A DNA stretch of 64,000 nt. Origin: Streptomyces bikiniensis (GTDB taxonomy: Bacteria; Actinomycetota; Actinomycetes; Streptomycetales; Streptomycetaceae). This document shows positions 43,967 to 51,415 of this stretch, in pieces (position 1 is the first letter of the stretch; the number at the start of each line of letters is the position of its first letter). The stretch spans positions 1-64,000 of the forward strand of contig JNWL01000006.1 of NCBI GenBank assembly GCA_000716465.1. The letters run 5' to 3'. The notes beneath the pieces are model-generated. The model did no database searches. It was not told the origin of the DNA and was given only the letters and a program-made list of their open reading frames with translations. Position numbers and translations under genes: made by a program.

Positions 43967-44731
43967 ATGGAGCTCAAGCGGGAACGGGTACGGGAGCACC
44001 TGCTGACCGTGATCGACGGGCGCCGCCCCGGCGACGCCATTCCCTCCGAGCGCACCCTCTGCGCCGCCCTGGGCGTCTCCCGGCCCACGCTCCGTGCGGC
44101 CGTCGACGAGCTGGTGGCGACGGGCCTGCTGGTGCGGGAGCACGGCCGCGGCATGTTCGTGGCCCCCGACAAGGTGACGCAGGAGCTGGTCGCCGAGCGC
44201 CACGCGGCGGGCGCGCCCCGAAGCCGGGGCGACTGGACGAGCACGGTGCTCGACCTGCGGACGGTACGGGCCGGCGCCCGGATCGGCCGGAAGCTGGCGG
44301 TCTCCCCGGCGGCGGAGCTGGTGCACGTGACCCGCCTGCGGCACGTCGACGGCGCCCCGATCGCCCTGGAGCACCTCCACGTCCCCGCCGACCTGGTCCC
44401 CGGCCTCACCGCCGCCGACATGGAGGGCGGCTTCTACGCGCATCTGCGCGAGCGGCGCGGCATCCGCACGGCGCACGCGGTGCAGTCCATCGAGCCGACC
44501 GTCCTGAGCGAGGAGGAGGCCGACCTCCTCGGCGTCCCGGTCCTCTCTCCCGCCCTCCTCTTCGACCGGACCACCTCCGACACGACCGGCCGCCCCGTCG
44601 AGTACGTCCGCGCCCTCTACCGCGGCGACCGCTACCGCATCGTCTCCCGCCTCACCCTGGACACCCGCCTCCCCGACCACCCGGAACCCGGGGCGGGGCG
44701 CGCGGGGGCGTGGTGGGGGACGGTGGACTGA
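43967..44731 (+). CDS. GntR family regulator with UTRA domain, copy 2
   Basis: 254 residues. Its helix-turn-helix is identical to copy 1 over 29 residues from IPSERTLC to ELVATG, and the effector domain is clearly related but more diverged (TVRAGARIGRKLAVSPAAEL, LYRGDRYRIVSRLTLD). Both probably bind the same DNA sites but may sense different sugars. ATG 43967 has GGGGAGGGG upstream. It is likely co-transcribed with copy 1. The C-terminus ends in a Pro/Gly-rich tail. Confidence 0.9.
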   Translation: MELKRERVREHLLTVIDGRRPGDAIPSERTLCAALGVSRPTLRAAVDELVATGLLVREHGRGMFVAPDKVTQELVAERHAAGAPRSRGDWTSTVLDLRTVRAGARIGRKLAVSPAAELVHVTRLRHVDGAPIALEHLHVPADLVPGLTAADMEGGFYAHLRERRGIRTAHAVQSIEPTVLSEEEADLLGVPVLSPALLFDRTTSDTTGRPVEYVRALYRGDRYRIVSRLTLDTRLPDHPEPGAGRAGAWWGTVD

Positions 44732-44754
44732 CCGCGCGCTCCCCTTCCGGGGTC

Positions 44755-44851
44755 GAGCGTTCTCCGGGGCCGAGCGCTCTCCGGGCCGAGCGCTCTCCGG
44801 GGCTGCCGTGCCCTCCGGGGCCGGGGACGGCCGGGACGGCCAGGGACGGCC
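44755..44851. repeat. short tandem repeats after the GntR gene
   Basis: Three copies of GAGCG(T/C)TCTCCGGG(G)CC at 44755, 44772 and 44788, followed by several GGGACGGCC units up to 44851. Confidence 0.65.
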
Positions 44852-45274
44852 GGGGATGGCCGGTACGCGTCGATCGCCGCCCGGGCCGGGCCGGTCCCCG
44901 TCCCCTGCTCCCCCGGGACGCGCACCGCCGTCCGGCGGGTCCGCCGGGTCCGCCGGTACGGTGCGGGGCCGAGCCGGCCCGCCGACGGCGGCGCCCCGCG
45001 GCCGCGCGGGCACTCCGTCCCCGGTCGCCGGGCGGTACGGGCCGCCCACGAGCGGTTTCGCCGGGGAGGCCCGGCGGGCAGGATCGCCGTCCTCCTCCGG
45101 GGCGGGCTCCCGGGTGTCTCCGCGGGCACCCGCGAGGGGGGGTGGAGCGATCGGATCCGCTCCCGGTTTACGGAATGCGCACGGGAAGGATCGTTCCGTT
45201 CCGCGAGCGAACCTGTTCTGATGGTGGGTCAGCGACTGTTGGGCGATTGCCGGCCGTTCGTGGCGGGCAGGTTT

Positions 45275-45300
45275 GGAGGGTTGCGGGGTGGGAACCCTCC
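45275..45300. repeat. 8-bp inverted repeat in leader of terpene synthase
   Basis: GGAGGGTT and AACCCTCC with a 10-base G-rich loop, 127 bp before the start. Could be a leader hairpin. Confidence 0.45.
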
Positions 45301-45426
45301 GGCCCCACGGCCGGGACGGCCGTCGTCACGTACGGGCGCGCGCAGCGCACCGCCATCCCTCAGGCACCGCCCGCATGGTGGTCCGCACACCGGGGCGGGC
45401 CCGAGGAGAGAAGGAGGTCGGTCCCC

Positions 45427-46458
45427 GTGACCGTGCGCATCGCCGAACCCCCGCAGCTGTGGATGCCCCATCCGCTGCGGGTGAACCCCCACCTGTCGAA
45501 GCTGCACGAGGAGAGCGAGACCTGGGCACGCGAGATGGGGATGCTGGAGGGGCACGGAGAGCTGCCCGGCCACCCGGCCATATGGTCCCGGGCCAAGTTC
45601 CACGCCATGACCGTCGACCAGCTGACCGCCTGGACGCTCCCCGACGCCCCGCTGCCCGCCCTCCGGCTCAACCACCGGTTCAACATCTGGGCCCTGGCCT
45701 GGGACGACCACTTCGCCGCCGCCTTCAAGCAGACCGGCGACCTGGCCGGCGCGCGGCTCTTCACCGCCCGGCTGCACGCCTTCCTGCGGCCCGAGCCCGA
45801 CGCCCGGCTGCCCGAGCCGGTGAACGCCGTCGAGCGGGGCATCGCCGATCTGCAGCGGCACCTCTTCCCGCCGGGCCTCGCGCACTGGCGGCACGACTTC
45901 AACCGGGCCCTGGCGAGGTACGTCGACGCGGGGGTCGAGGAACTGGCCAACAGCCGCACCGGCCGCGTCCCCCACCTGATCGACTACGCGCCGTTCCGGC
46001 GGGAGAGCTTCGCCGCCCACACCGCCCCCTACTCCGTCGAGCTGGCAACCGGCGCGCGCATACCCGAACAGATACGGCACGACCGGACCGTCCGCGCCCT
46101 CCTCGACGCCTTCATGGACTTCATGGGGCTCGCGAACGACATCGCCTCCTACGAGCGGGAGGTGCACGAGGAGAACGACGTCAACAACCTGGTCGTGGTC
46201 GTCGGGACGTCCCTCGGCATCGCCCTCCACGACGCCGTGCCCGCCGCCCTGAACCTGGTGAACGCGCGGCTGCGGGACTTCGAGCACCTCCGGCGGAACG
46301 AGGTGCCGCCGCTCGTGCGGCGGGCCGGGCTGCGCCCGGACGAACGGGCCGAGTTGGAGGCGTGGCTCCGGGGGGCCTGCGGGTTCCTCTCCGGGATCCA
46401 CGCCTGGTACACCGGGGCGCCCCGCTACACCTCCTCGGACGTCTCCTTCCCGGAGTGA
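45427..46458 (+). CDS. class I terpene synthase, altered Asp-rich motif
   Basis: Cyclises a prenyl diphosphate, most likely farnesyl diphosphate, to a hydrocarbon or alcohol. The 343 residues fit bacterial sesquiterpene synthases. The metal-binding NSE triad is intact: LANDIASYEREV, with Asn237, Ser241 and Glu245. The first metal motif reads WDDHFAAAF (Asp93-Asp94), without the third acidic residue usual in DDxx(D/E) motifs. A late HAWYTGAPRYTS carries the RY pair. GTG 45427 has GAAGGAGG upstream; the longer frame upstream is low-complexity. It converges with the conservon P450 40 bp away, as in several Streptomyces terpene/P450 loci. Product unknown. Confidence 0.88.
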   Translation: MTVRIAEPPQLWMPHPLRVNPHLSKLHEESETWAREMGMLEGHGELPGHPAIWSRAKFHAMTVDQLTAWTLPDAPLPALRLNHRFNIWALAWDDHFAAAFKQTGDLAGARLFTARLHAFLRPEPDARLPEPVNAVERGIADLQRHLFPPGLAHWRHDFNRALARYVDAGVEELANSRTGRVPHLIDYAPFRRESFAAHTAPYSVELATGARIPEQIRHDRTVRALLDAFMDFMGLANDIASYEREVHEENDVNNLVVVVGTSLGIALHDAVPAALNLVNARLRDFEHLRRNEVPPLVRRAGLRPDERAELEAWLRGACGFLSGIHAWYTGAPRYTSSDVSFPE

Positions 46459-46490
46459 GGGCGGCGGGGGCCGGACCCCCGCCCGCCCTC
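46457..46490 (+). terminator. bidirectional hairpin between terpene synthase and P450
   Basis: GAGGGCGGCGGGGG pairs with CCCCCGCCCGCCCTC with a one-base bulge and a short loop. Confidence 0.7.
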
Positions 46491-46497
46491 CCGGCTC

Positions 46498-47943
46498 CTA
46501 CCCTCCGCCCAGCAGGCGCTTCAGGCGCGTCCACCACGAGGCGCGGGCCTCGGGCCGGCGCGCCCCGCCGGGCGCGCCCGGCGGCATCGGCGGCACCGGC
46601 GGGACCCCGTCGCTCTGGACGGGCGGGGCCGGGAGCGGGGCCGGACCGTCGTCGGCCCGGGGAGGCCGCGGGGAGAAGCTCACGGGCAGCGCCGTCAGGT
46701 GCCGGGCCCAGGTGCTGGAGCGCCAGGCGAGGCTCTCCTCCGGTACGGAGAGGGCCACGTCCGGCAGCCGGGTGAGCAGGATGTCGATGCCGGCGTCGGC
46801 GATGATGCGGCCGATGTCCTGGCCGGGGCACTCGTGCGTGCCGGCGCTGAAGGACAGGTGCGCCCGGTTGTGGTGCACGGGGGCCGCGGGGTCCGGGCGG
46901 ATCGCCTGGTCGACGTTGCCGGCCGCCAGGCCGAGGAGGAGCATGTCCCCCGTCCTGATCTCCTGTCCGCCGAGGGTGGTGTCGCTGTTGACCCAGCGGG
47001 CCGGGCACACCATCAGCGGCGGTTCGTCCCAGAGGACCTGCTCCACGGCCTCGGGCAGGGTCATCTGGCCGCCGGCCAGCGAGCCGCGGAACCGGGGGTC
47101 GGTGAGGACCATCCGCAGGACGTTGGACATGAGGTTGGCGGTCGTCTCGTACCCGGCGAGCAGGACGAGGCGCAGGTGGTGCTTGACCTCCTCGTCGGTG
47201 AGGCCGGCGGGGTGGGCCATCAGGGCGGAGGCGATGTCGTGCCCCGGGTGGGCGCGCTTGGCGGTGACGAGCCGTTCGAGGCTCTCCAGGACGAAGGCGT
47301 TGCTGGCGAGCGAGGTCTCGGTGGCCTTGAAGAGGTCCCGGGCGGCGTGCACGAGTTCGGGGGCGTCCTCGTCCGACATGCCGAGGAGGTGGATGAGGGT
47401 GAGCATGGGCAGGTGCTCGGTGAACTGCCCGACCAGCTCCGCCTCGCCCTTCTCGCAGAACCCGTCGATCACCTGGTGGGCGAAGCGGGTGATGTGGCGG
47501 CGGACCCCCCGGTGGTCGAACTGGCCGAGGCCGGCCGTGACCGCGCCGCGCAGCCGCTGGTGCTCCTCGCCGTCCGCGCAGACGCAGTCGGGGCGCCAGC
47601 CGATCATCGGCATGAGCGGCGAGGTGGCGGGGTCGATCTCCCCGGTCCGCCAGCCGTGCCAGACGCGGGGGTCGCGGGAGAACTGGGTCGGGCGGCTGGC
47701 CACGTCGCGGTTCTCCAGGTACCCCAGGACGAGCCAGGCGCGCACGTCGCCGTCGAGGAGGACGGGCGCCACCGGGCCGTGGGCGGCGCGCAGTTCCTCG
47801 TACAGGCCCATGGGGTCCGTCGCCGCCGCCTCGCCGTAGAGCCGGGTCGCTCCGTCGGTTCCGGTGGCGGCGTGGGCCGGGCAGCCGGGGGGCGGGATCC
47901 GGCCCGCCTGCGCGGTGGCGTGTTCGGCGGGTGGGAAGGTCAT
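46498..47943 (-). CDS. conservon cytochrome P450 (CYP157-like), no ExxR
   Basis: 481 residues. The haem loop is FSAGTHECPGQDIGR with Cys372 as the thiolate ligand, and the I-helix reads LVLLAGYETTANLM. The K-helix is EQVLWDEPP with Leu304 where ExxR requires Arg, as reported for CYP157 of conservons. After the P450 fold a Pro-rich tail of about 60 residues ends in a basic amphipathic WWTRLKRLLGGG, perhaps a membrane or partner contact. ATG 47943 overlaps the GTPase stop (ATGA). It is the last gene of the conservon and may be controlled through the small GTPase. Substrate unknown; the converging terpene synthase is an obvious candidate source. Confidence 0.9.
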   Translation of the reverse strand: MTFPPAEHATAQAGRIPPPGCPAHAATGTDGATRLYGEAAATDPMGLYEELRAAHGPVAPVLLDGDVRAWLVLGYLENRDVASRPTQFSRDPRVWHGWRTGEIDPATSPLMPMIGWRPDCVCADGEEHQRLRGAVTAGLGQFDHRGVRRHITRFAHQVIDGFCEKGEAELVGQFTEHLPMLTLIHLLGMSDEDAPELVHAARDLFKATETSLASNAFVLESLERLVTAKRAHPGHDIASALMAHPAGLTDEEVKHHLRLVLLAGYETTANLMSNVLRMVLTDPRFRGSLAGGQMTLPEAVEQVLWDEPPLMVCPARWVNSDTTLGGQEIRTGDMLLLGLAAGNVDQAIRPDPAAPVHHNRAHLSFSAGTHECPGQDIGRIIADAGIDILLTRLPDVALSVPEESLAWRSSTWARHLTALPVSFSPRPPRADDGPAPLPAPPVQSDGVPPVPPMPPGAPGGARRPEARASWWTRLKRLLGGG

Positions 47944-48581
47944 GCGGTCTCCTGGGCGGCGACGAGGGTGTGCAGGTAGTCCATCAGCGAGAGCAGGGCG
48001 TCGCGGCAGGACGCCCGGTCGCGTGCGTCGCAGGCGACGAGGGGCACGGACTCGCCGAGGGCCAGGGCGGCGCGCAGGTCCTCCACGGGGTACTGCGGGG
48101 CCTCCGGGAAGGTGTTGACGGCCACGACGAAGGGGACGCGGCGGTCCTCCAGGCGGGTGATGACCTCGAAGCAGACCTCGATCCTGCGCGTGTCGACGAG
48201 GACCACGGCGCCGAGTGCCCCTTCGAAGATGCCGTTCCACAGGAACCAGAAGCGCTCCTGCCCGGGGGTGCCGAAGAGATAGAGGACCAGCTCCTGGTTG
48301 ATGCTGATACGTCCGAAGTCCATCGCGACGGTGGTGGTGTTCTTGCCCTCGGCGCCGGGGTTGTGGTCGATCCCGACGCCCGCCTGCGTCATGGTCTCCT
48401 CGGTGGTCAGGGGCGGGATCTCGCTCACCGCCCCGACCATGGTGGTCTTGCCGACGCCGAAGCCGCCGACGATGACGACCTTGACGCCCCTGGCGCTGTG
48501 CGGCAGCAGCATGTCGGTGCCGCGCGGGCCGGGAACGGGCGCGCCGGAGCCGGCGGGCGCGTCAGAGCTTGCGTAGTCCAT
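47940..48581 (-). CDS. cvnD: conservon Ras-like GTPase (CvnD)
   Basis: 213 residues of the MglA-like conservon GTPase. Walker A is GGFGVGKTT (residues 39-47). A switch region follows (TMTQAGVGIDHNPGAEGKNTTTVAMDFGR), then YLFGTPGQERFWFLW as the DxxG-type motif with Thr in place of Asp, and VAVNTFPEAPQ as the NKxD-type motif. ATG 48581 lies inside the CvnC gene (20-bp overlap). CvnD works as a molecular switch downstream of the CvnA sensor with CvnB and CvnC. Confidence 0.94.
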   Translation of the reverse strand: MDYASSDAPAGSGAPVPGPRGTDMLLPHSARGVKVVIVGGFGVGKTTMVGAVSEIPPLTTEETMTQAGVGIDHNPGAEGKNTTTVAMDFGRISINQELVLYLFGTPGQERFWFLWNGIFEGALGAVVLVDTRRIEVCFEVITRLEDRRVPFVVAVNTFPEAPQYPVEDLRAALALGESVPLVACDARDRASCRDALLSLMDYLHTLVAAQETA

Positions 48582-48918
48582 GGATCACCGCCTCCAGTAG
48601 GCCGCGTTCGGGATAGGCCGCCACCGGCACGGGCGCGATGGCCTCGACCCGCTCGTCCTCGACGAGCTGGGAGAGCAGCGCGGTGACGACGCTGAACGGA
48701 AGGCTGAGGTACGCCGAGACCTCGGCCACCGAGAGCGGGTAGGCGCACATGGTGAGGATGGTCGCCTGCTCGGGTTGCATCGAGGGGTCGGGCGCGGCCC
48801 GCGCCACGATGAGGGTGACCAGGTTGAAGCCCTCGGGCGAGGAGCCGGAGCCGCCGGTGATGACGTAGAGCGGAACGGGGTTGCCTTCATTCCAGGGGCC
48901 CGGATTCTCCGATGTCAC
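48562..48918 (-). CDS. cvnC: conservon DUF742 protein (CvnC)
   Basis: 118 residues. It opens with VPLYVITGGSGSSPEGFNLVTLIVA and has a winged-helix-like part (CAYPLSVAEVSAYLSLPFSVVTALLSQLVEDERV), typical of DUF742. GTG 48918 overlaps the CvnB stop (GTGA), and the 3' end overlaps CvnD. It probably bridges the roadblock protein and the GTPase. Confidence 0.93.
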   Translation of the reverse strand: MTSENPGPWNEGNPVPLYVITGGSGSSPEGFNLVTLIVARAAPDPSMQPEQATILTMCAYPLSVAEVSAYLSLPFSVVTALLSQLVEDERVEAIAPVPVAAYPERGLLEAVIHGLRKL

Positions 48919-49322
48919 ATCGCCTGCCTGACGTCCTGCCGGGGCGGGCTGGTCATGTGCTGGCCGATCCGGGCCACCAGCGTCCGCATGCGGTCGCCGA
49001 GCAGGCCGGCGTCCACTTCCTGGTCGGCGAGGACCGCGAGGTAGGCGCCGGGGCCGGCCGCCATCAGGGAGAAGTAGCCCCCGTCGGCCTCGATGCCGAC
49101 CATCCGCGTCGAGCCGTCGCCGTGCGGGAACATCTGGGCGATGGCCCGGGCCAGGCTCTGGATGCCGGAGCAGGCGGCGGCGATGGCGTCGGCGGTGTCG
49201 GGCGCCGTGTTCGCCTGCCCGATGCTCAGGCCGTCCGCCGAGAGGATGACCACGTGGCGCACGAACGGAACGCTGCTGACGAGCTCCGTGAGCATCCAGT
49301 CCATGTTGGGCAGTGGCTGCAT
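48915..49322 (-). CDS. cvnB: conservon roadblock/LC7 protein (CvnB)
   Basis: 135 residues of the roadblock fold: SVPFVRHVVILSADGLSIGQ, ACSGIQSLARAIAQMF and YFSLMAAGPGAYLAVLAD. Roadblock proteins act as regulators of MglA-type GTPases. ATG 49322 has GAGGTTGAG upstream and follows the CvnA stop by one base; an ATG at 49337 would add five residues but has no ribosome site. Confidence 0.92.
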   Translation of the reverse strand: MQPLPNMDWMLTELVSSVPFVRHVVILSADGLSIGQANTAPDTADAIAAACSGIQSLARAIAQMFPHGDGSTRMVGIEADGGYFSLMAAGPGAYLAVLADQEVDAGLLGDRMRTLVARIGQHMTSPPRQDVRQAM

Positions 49323-49323
49323 G

Positions 49324-50874
49324 TTACTCAACCTCATCTGAAGGCTCGCTGGGGGAGGGGGAGGGTTCGGCGGCCGCTCTCTTCTCGCCGTTGAACGCCT
49401 CCCACATCAGGCCCGGCTGGGGGGACGGCTTGGAGGAGGACGGTGCGGCGGGGGGCGTGGGGCCCGTCACCACGACCGGGATCGGGACGGGTGACTCGCG
49501 CCGCCGCTGCGGGAGGCCGTTGGGGGCCTTCCTGACCTCGCCGGTCTCCATGGCGAGGGCGGGGGACGGCAGGGGCGGGGGCGTCGGCGTGCGCACCGGA
49601 GCGGGCCGGGCGGGGCCACCGGCGGGACGGTGCGGGCCGCCCACGGGGCCGGCCGGGCCGTTGGCGCGCCTGCGGGCGAAGTCGTTGGGCCGCAGGGCGG
49701 ACGGGGGCATCGTGGTGATCAGGTTCCGGGGGACGAGCACGACGGCCCGTACGCCTCCGTAGGCGGAGGTGCGCAGGTGGACCTCGCAGCCGTGCTCGCG
49801 GGCGAGGCGGCTGACGACGGGCAGGCCGAGCTGGGTCACCTCACCGAGGCTGGCCAGCTGGATGGTGCGCTGCGACTGCGCCATGACGCGCTCGACGCGC
49901 TGCCTGACCTCCTCGGTGAGGCCGACGCCCCGGTCCTCGATCTCGACCACGACGCCGGAGGGCACCTCGTTGGCGGTGACCTCCACGGGGGCGTGCGGCG
50001 GCGAGAAGGACGTGGCGTTGTCGAGGAGTTCGGCGAACAGGTGCATCAGCGGCTCGGCGCCGGGGCCGGTCACGGCCACCTCCGCCACCGCCTGCAGCTT
50101 GACGCGGGGGTAGTCCACGATGCGCGACATGGCTCCGCGCAGGATGTCGTAGAGCGGGATCGACTTCGACCACTGGCGTCCGGGACGGGCGTCGCCCAGG
50201 ACGGCGATGCTGGCCGCGAGGCGGCCGATCAGGGCGTTGCGGTGGTCGACGTCCTGGAGGCCGCGGGAGACGACGATGTCGTTGCCGTGGAGGATCTGCA
50301 TGGCGTGCAGGTCCTTGGCGAGCTGGTGCACGATCGCCTGGACCCGGCGCGCGATGGCCACGAGGGCCCGCTGGGAGGCGTCCCGGGTGTGCTCCTCGGC
50401 CTCCACCGCCTCCAGGAGGGTCCGCAGGGCTCCCTTGAGCGCTTCGGTGAACTCCTCGTCGAGGTGCTTGCCGAAGTCGACGGCGCGCAGGATCTCCGAG
50501 GCGGGGTCGCCCTTCTTCAGCCGGGCGACGGCGGCGGGCAGCAGTTCCTCGGCGAGCCAGACGGTGGTGGTCCGCTGGTCGGCGAGCCGGCCGAGCAGGG
50601 CGGCCTCGCGCTGCTCGTAGTACTTCGCCGCCTCGGCGGCCGCCCGGGTGTGGCGGGCCGCCTCCGCCGCGCGCAGCCGGCGCGCGGTCCCGGCCGAGGT
50701 GAGGGCCGTCAGGAGGACCGCGGCGAGACCGCACCAGGCGACCGGTGTCCGTATCTGTGCAGGGGAAAGGAGGAGCGCCAGCACGGTGGCTCCCGCCAGA
50801 ACTCCCGGGGGGAGGAGCCATTCCCGGACGACCGGAGTCGGCCGGGCTCTGGAAATCGAACCTGCACGAACCAT
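49324..50874 (-). CDS. cvnA: conservon sensor kinase-like protein (CvnA)
   Basis: 516 residues. Two N-terminal membrane helices (LLPPGVLAGATVLALLLS and WCGLAAVLLTALTSAG) are followed by an amphipathic helical region. A GHKL ATPase domain comes next (about 255-370): HLFAELLDNATSFSPPHAPV as N-box and VEIEDRGVGL as G1. There is no classic phospho-accepting His box. The last 120 residues are a Pro-rich disordered tail. It starts the operon cvnA-B-C-D-P450. ATG 50874 begins close to the first helix; no Shine-Dalgarno is seen, and longer starts are possible. CvnA would sense a signal at the membrane and recruit CvnB-D. Confidence 0.9.
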   Translation of the reverse strand: MVRAGSISRARPTPVVREWLLPPGVLAGATVLALLLSPAQIRTPVAWCGLAAVLLTALTSAGTARRLRAAEAARHTRAAAEAAKYYEQREAALLGRLADQRTTTVWLAEELLPAAVARLKKGDPASEILRAVDFGKHLDEEFTEALKGALRTLLEAVEAEEHTRDASQRALVAIARRVQAIVHQLAKDLHAMQILHGNDIVVSRGLQDVDHRNALIGRLAASIAVLGDARPGRQWSKSIPLYDILRGAMSRIVDYPRVKLQAVAEVAVTGPGAEPLMHLFAELLDNATSFSPPHAPVEVTANEVPSGVVVEIEDRGVGLTEEVRQRVERVMAQSQRTIQLASLGEVTQLGLPVVSRLAREHGCEVHLRTSAYGGVRAVVLVPRNLITTMPPSALRPNDFARRRANGPAGPVGGPHRPAGGPARPAPVRTPTPPPLPSPALAMETGEVRKAPNGLPQRRRESPVPIPVVVTGPTPPAAPSSSKPSPQPGLMWEAFNGEKRAAAEPSPSPSEPSDEVE

Positions 50875-51299
50875 CAGGAGGGTCCCTAAAGAGTCTGGAA
50901 TGAGCGGACCGTGGGGGTGTGGTGCGCCGAAAGGAACGAAGGCGGACTTCATTCGGACACGCGTGCGCATGTCCCGATGAAAAGCCCGACGGGCGGAAAC
51001 CCGGGGGATCGCTCCGGGAATCGCGCCGACGGGCGCTTTTCCTCGCGGCCGCGCTCCGGCCGCGCACCCACGGCGTTCATGACTCGCTGTGAGCGCGGTG
51101 CAACACATCGGTGAGCATAGTCAGTTCGGGTTCACCGTGTGACCTTGCCGAAAGGACAACCTCCACCGGTCATTCCGGTCGCAGAAACCGACTGGCAGCC
51201 GTACTTGAAATGCAATAAACCGATCAGATTCTGTCGATCGATCAGCGGGGCACCGGGAGGGAAGCGTCCCGCCCGGCGCCGCCGGTTCCGTCGCGACCA
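50875..51299. other. intergenic region between conservon and GH64 gene
   Basis: About 425 bp. No gene supported. The part 51120-51240 is unusually AT-rich for this window (for example TGCAATAAACCGATCAGATT), with repeated CGATCAG; it likely contains conservon regulatory sequence. Confidence 0.45.
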
Positions 51300-51328
51300 T
51301 TGACAGGTCCACACCGCCTCCCCATTCT
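51300..51328 (+). promoter_or_regulatory. sigma-70 type promoter of GH64 gene
   Basis: TTGACA (51300-51305), 17-bp spacer, CATTCT (51323-51328). The -10 abuts the LacI-type operator. Confidence 0.6.
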
Positions 51329-51344
51329 TGAGAGCGCTCTCAAG
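51327..51344. promoter_or_regulatory. LacI-family operator palindrome
   Basis: CTTGAGAGCGCTCTCAAG, a perfect 18-bp palindrome with the central CG typical of LacI-family sites, covering the -10/+1 region of the GH64 promoter. Probable substrate-induced repression. Confidence 0.75.
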
Positions 51345-51415
51345 CGCATCTCCCAGAGCACGGTCCCCCCTGGATTCCCCCCACATGGAGTCCCCCCACC
51401 TCCGAGGAGCCCCCC

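Larger units (their letters stand above)
44732..45426. other. long non-coding stretch before the terpene synthase, 695 bp
   Basis: No gene could be supported. It contains short tandem repeats at 44755-44851 and a hairpin at 45275-45300 (GGAGGGTT...AACCCTCC). A promoter for the terpene synthase should lie in the second half; the segment 45160-45240 is less GC-rich than its surroundings. Confidence 0.5.
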
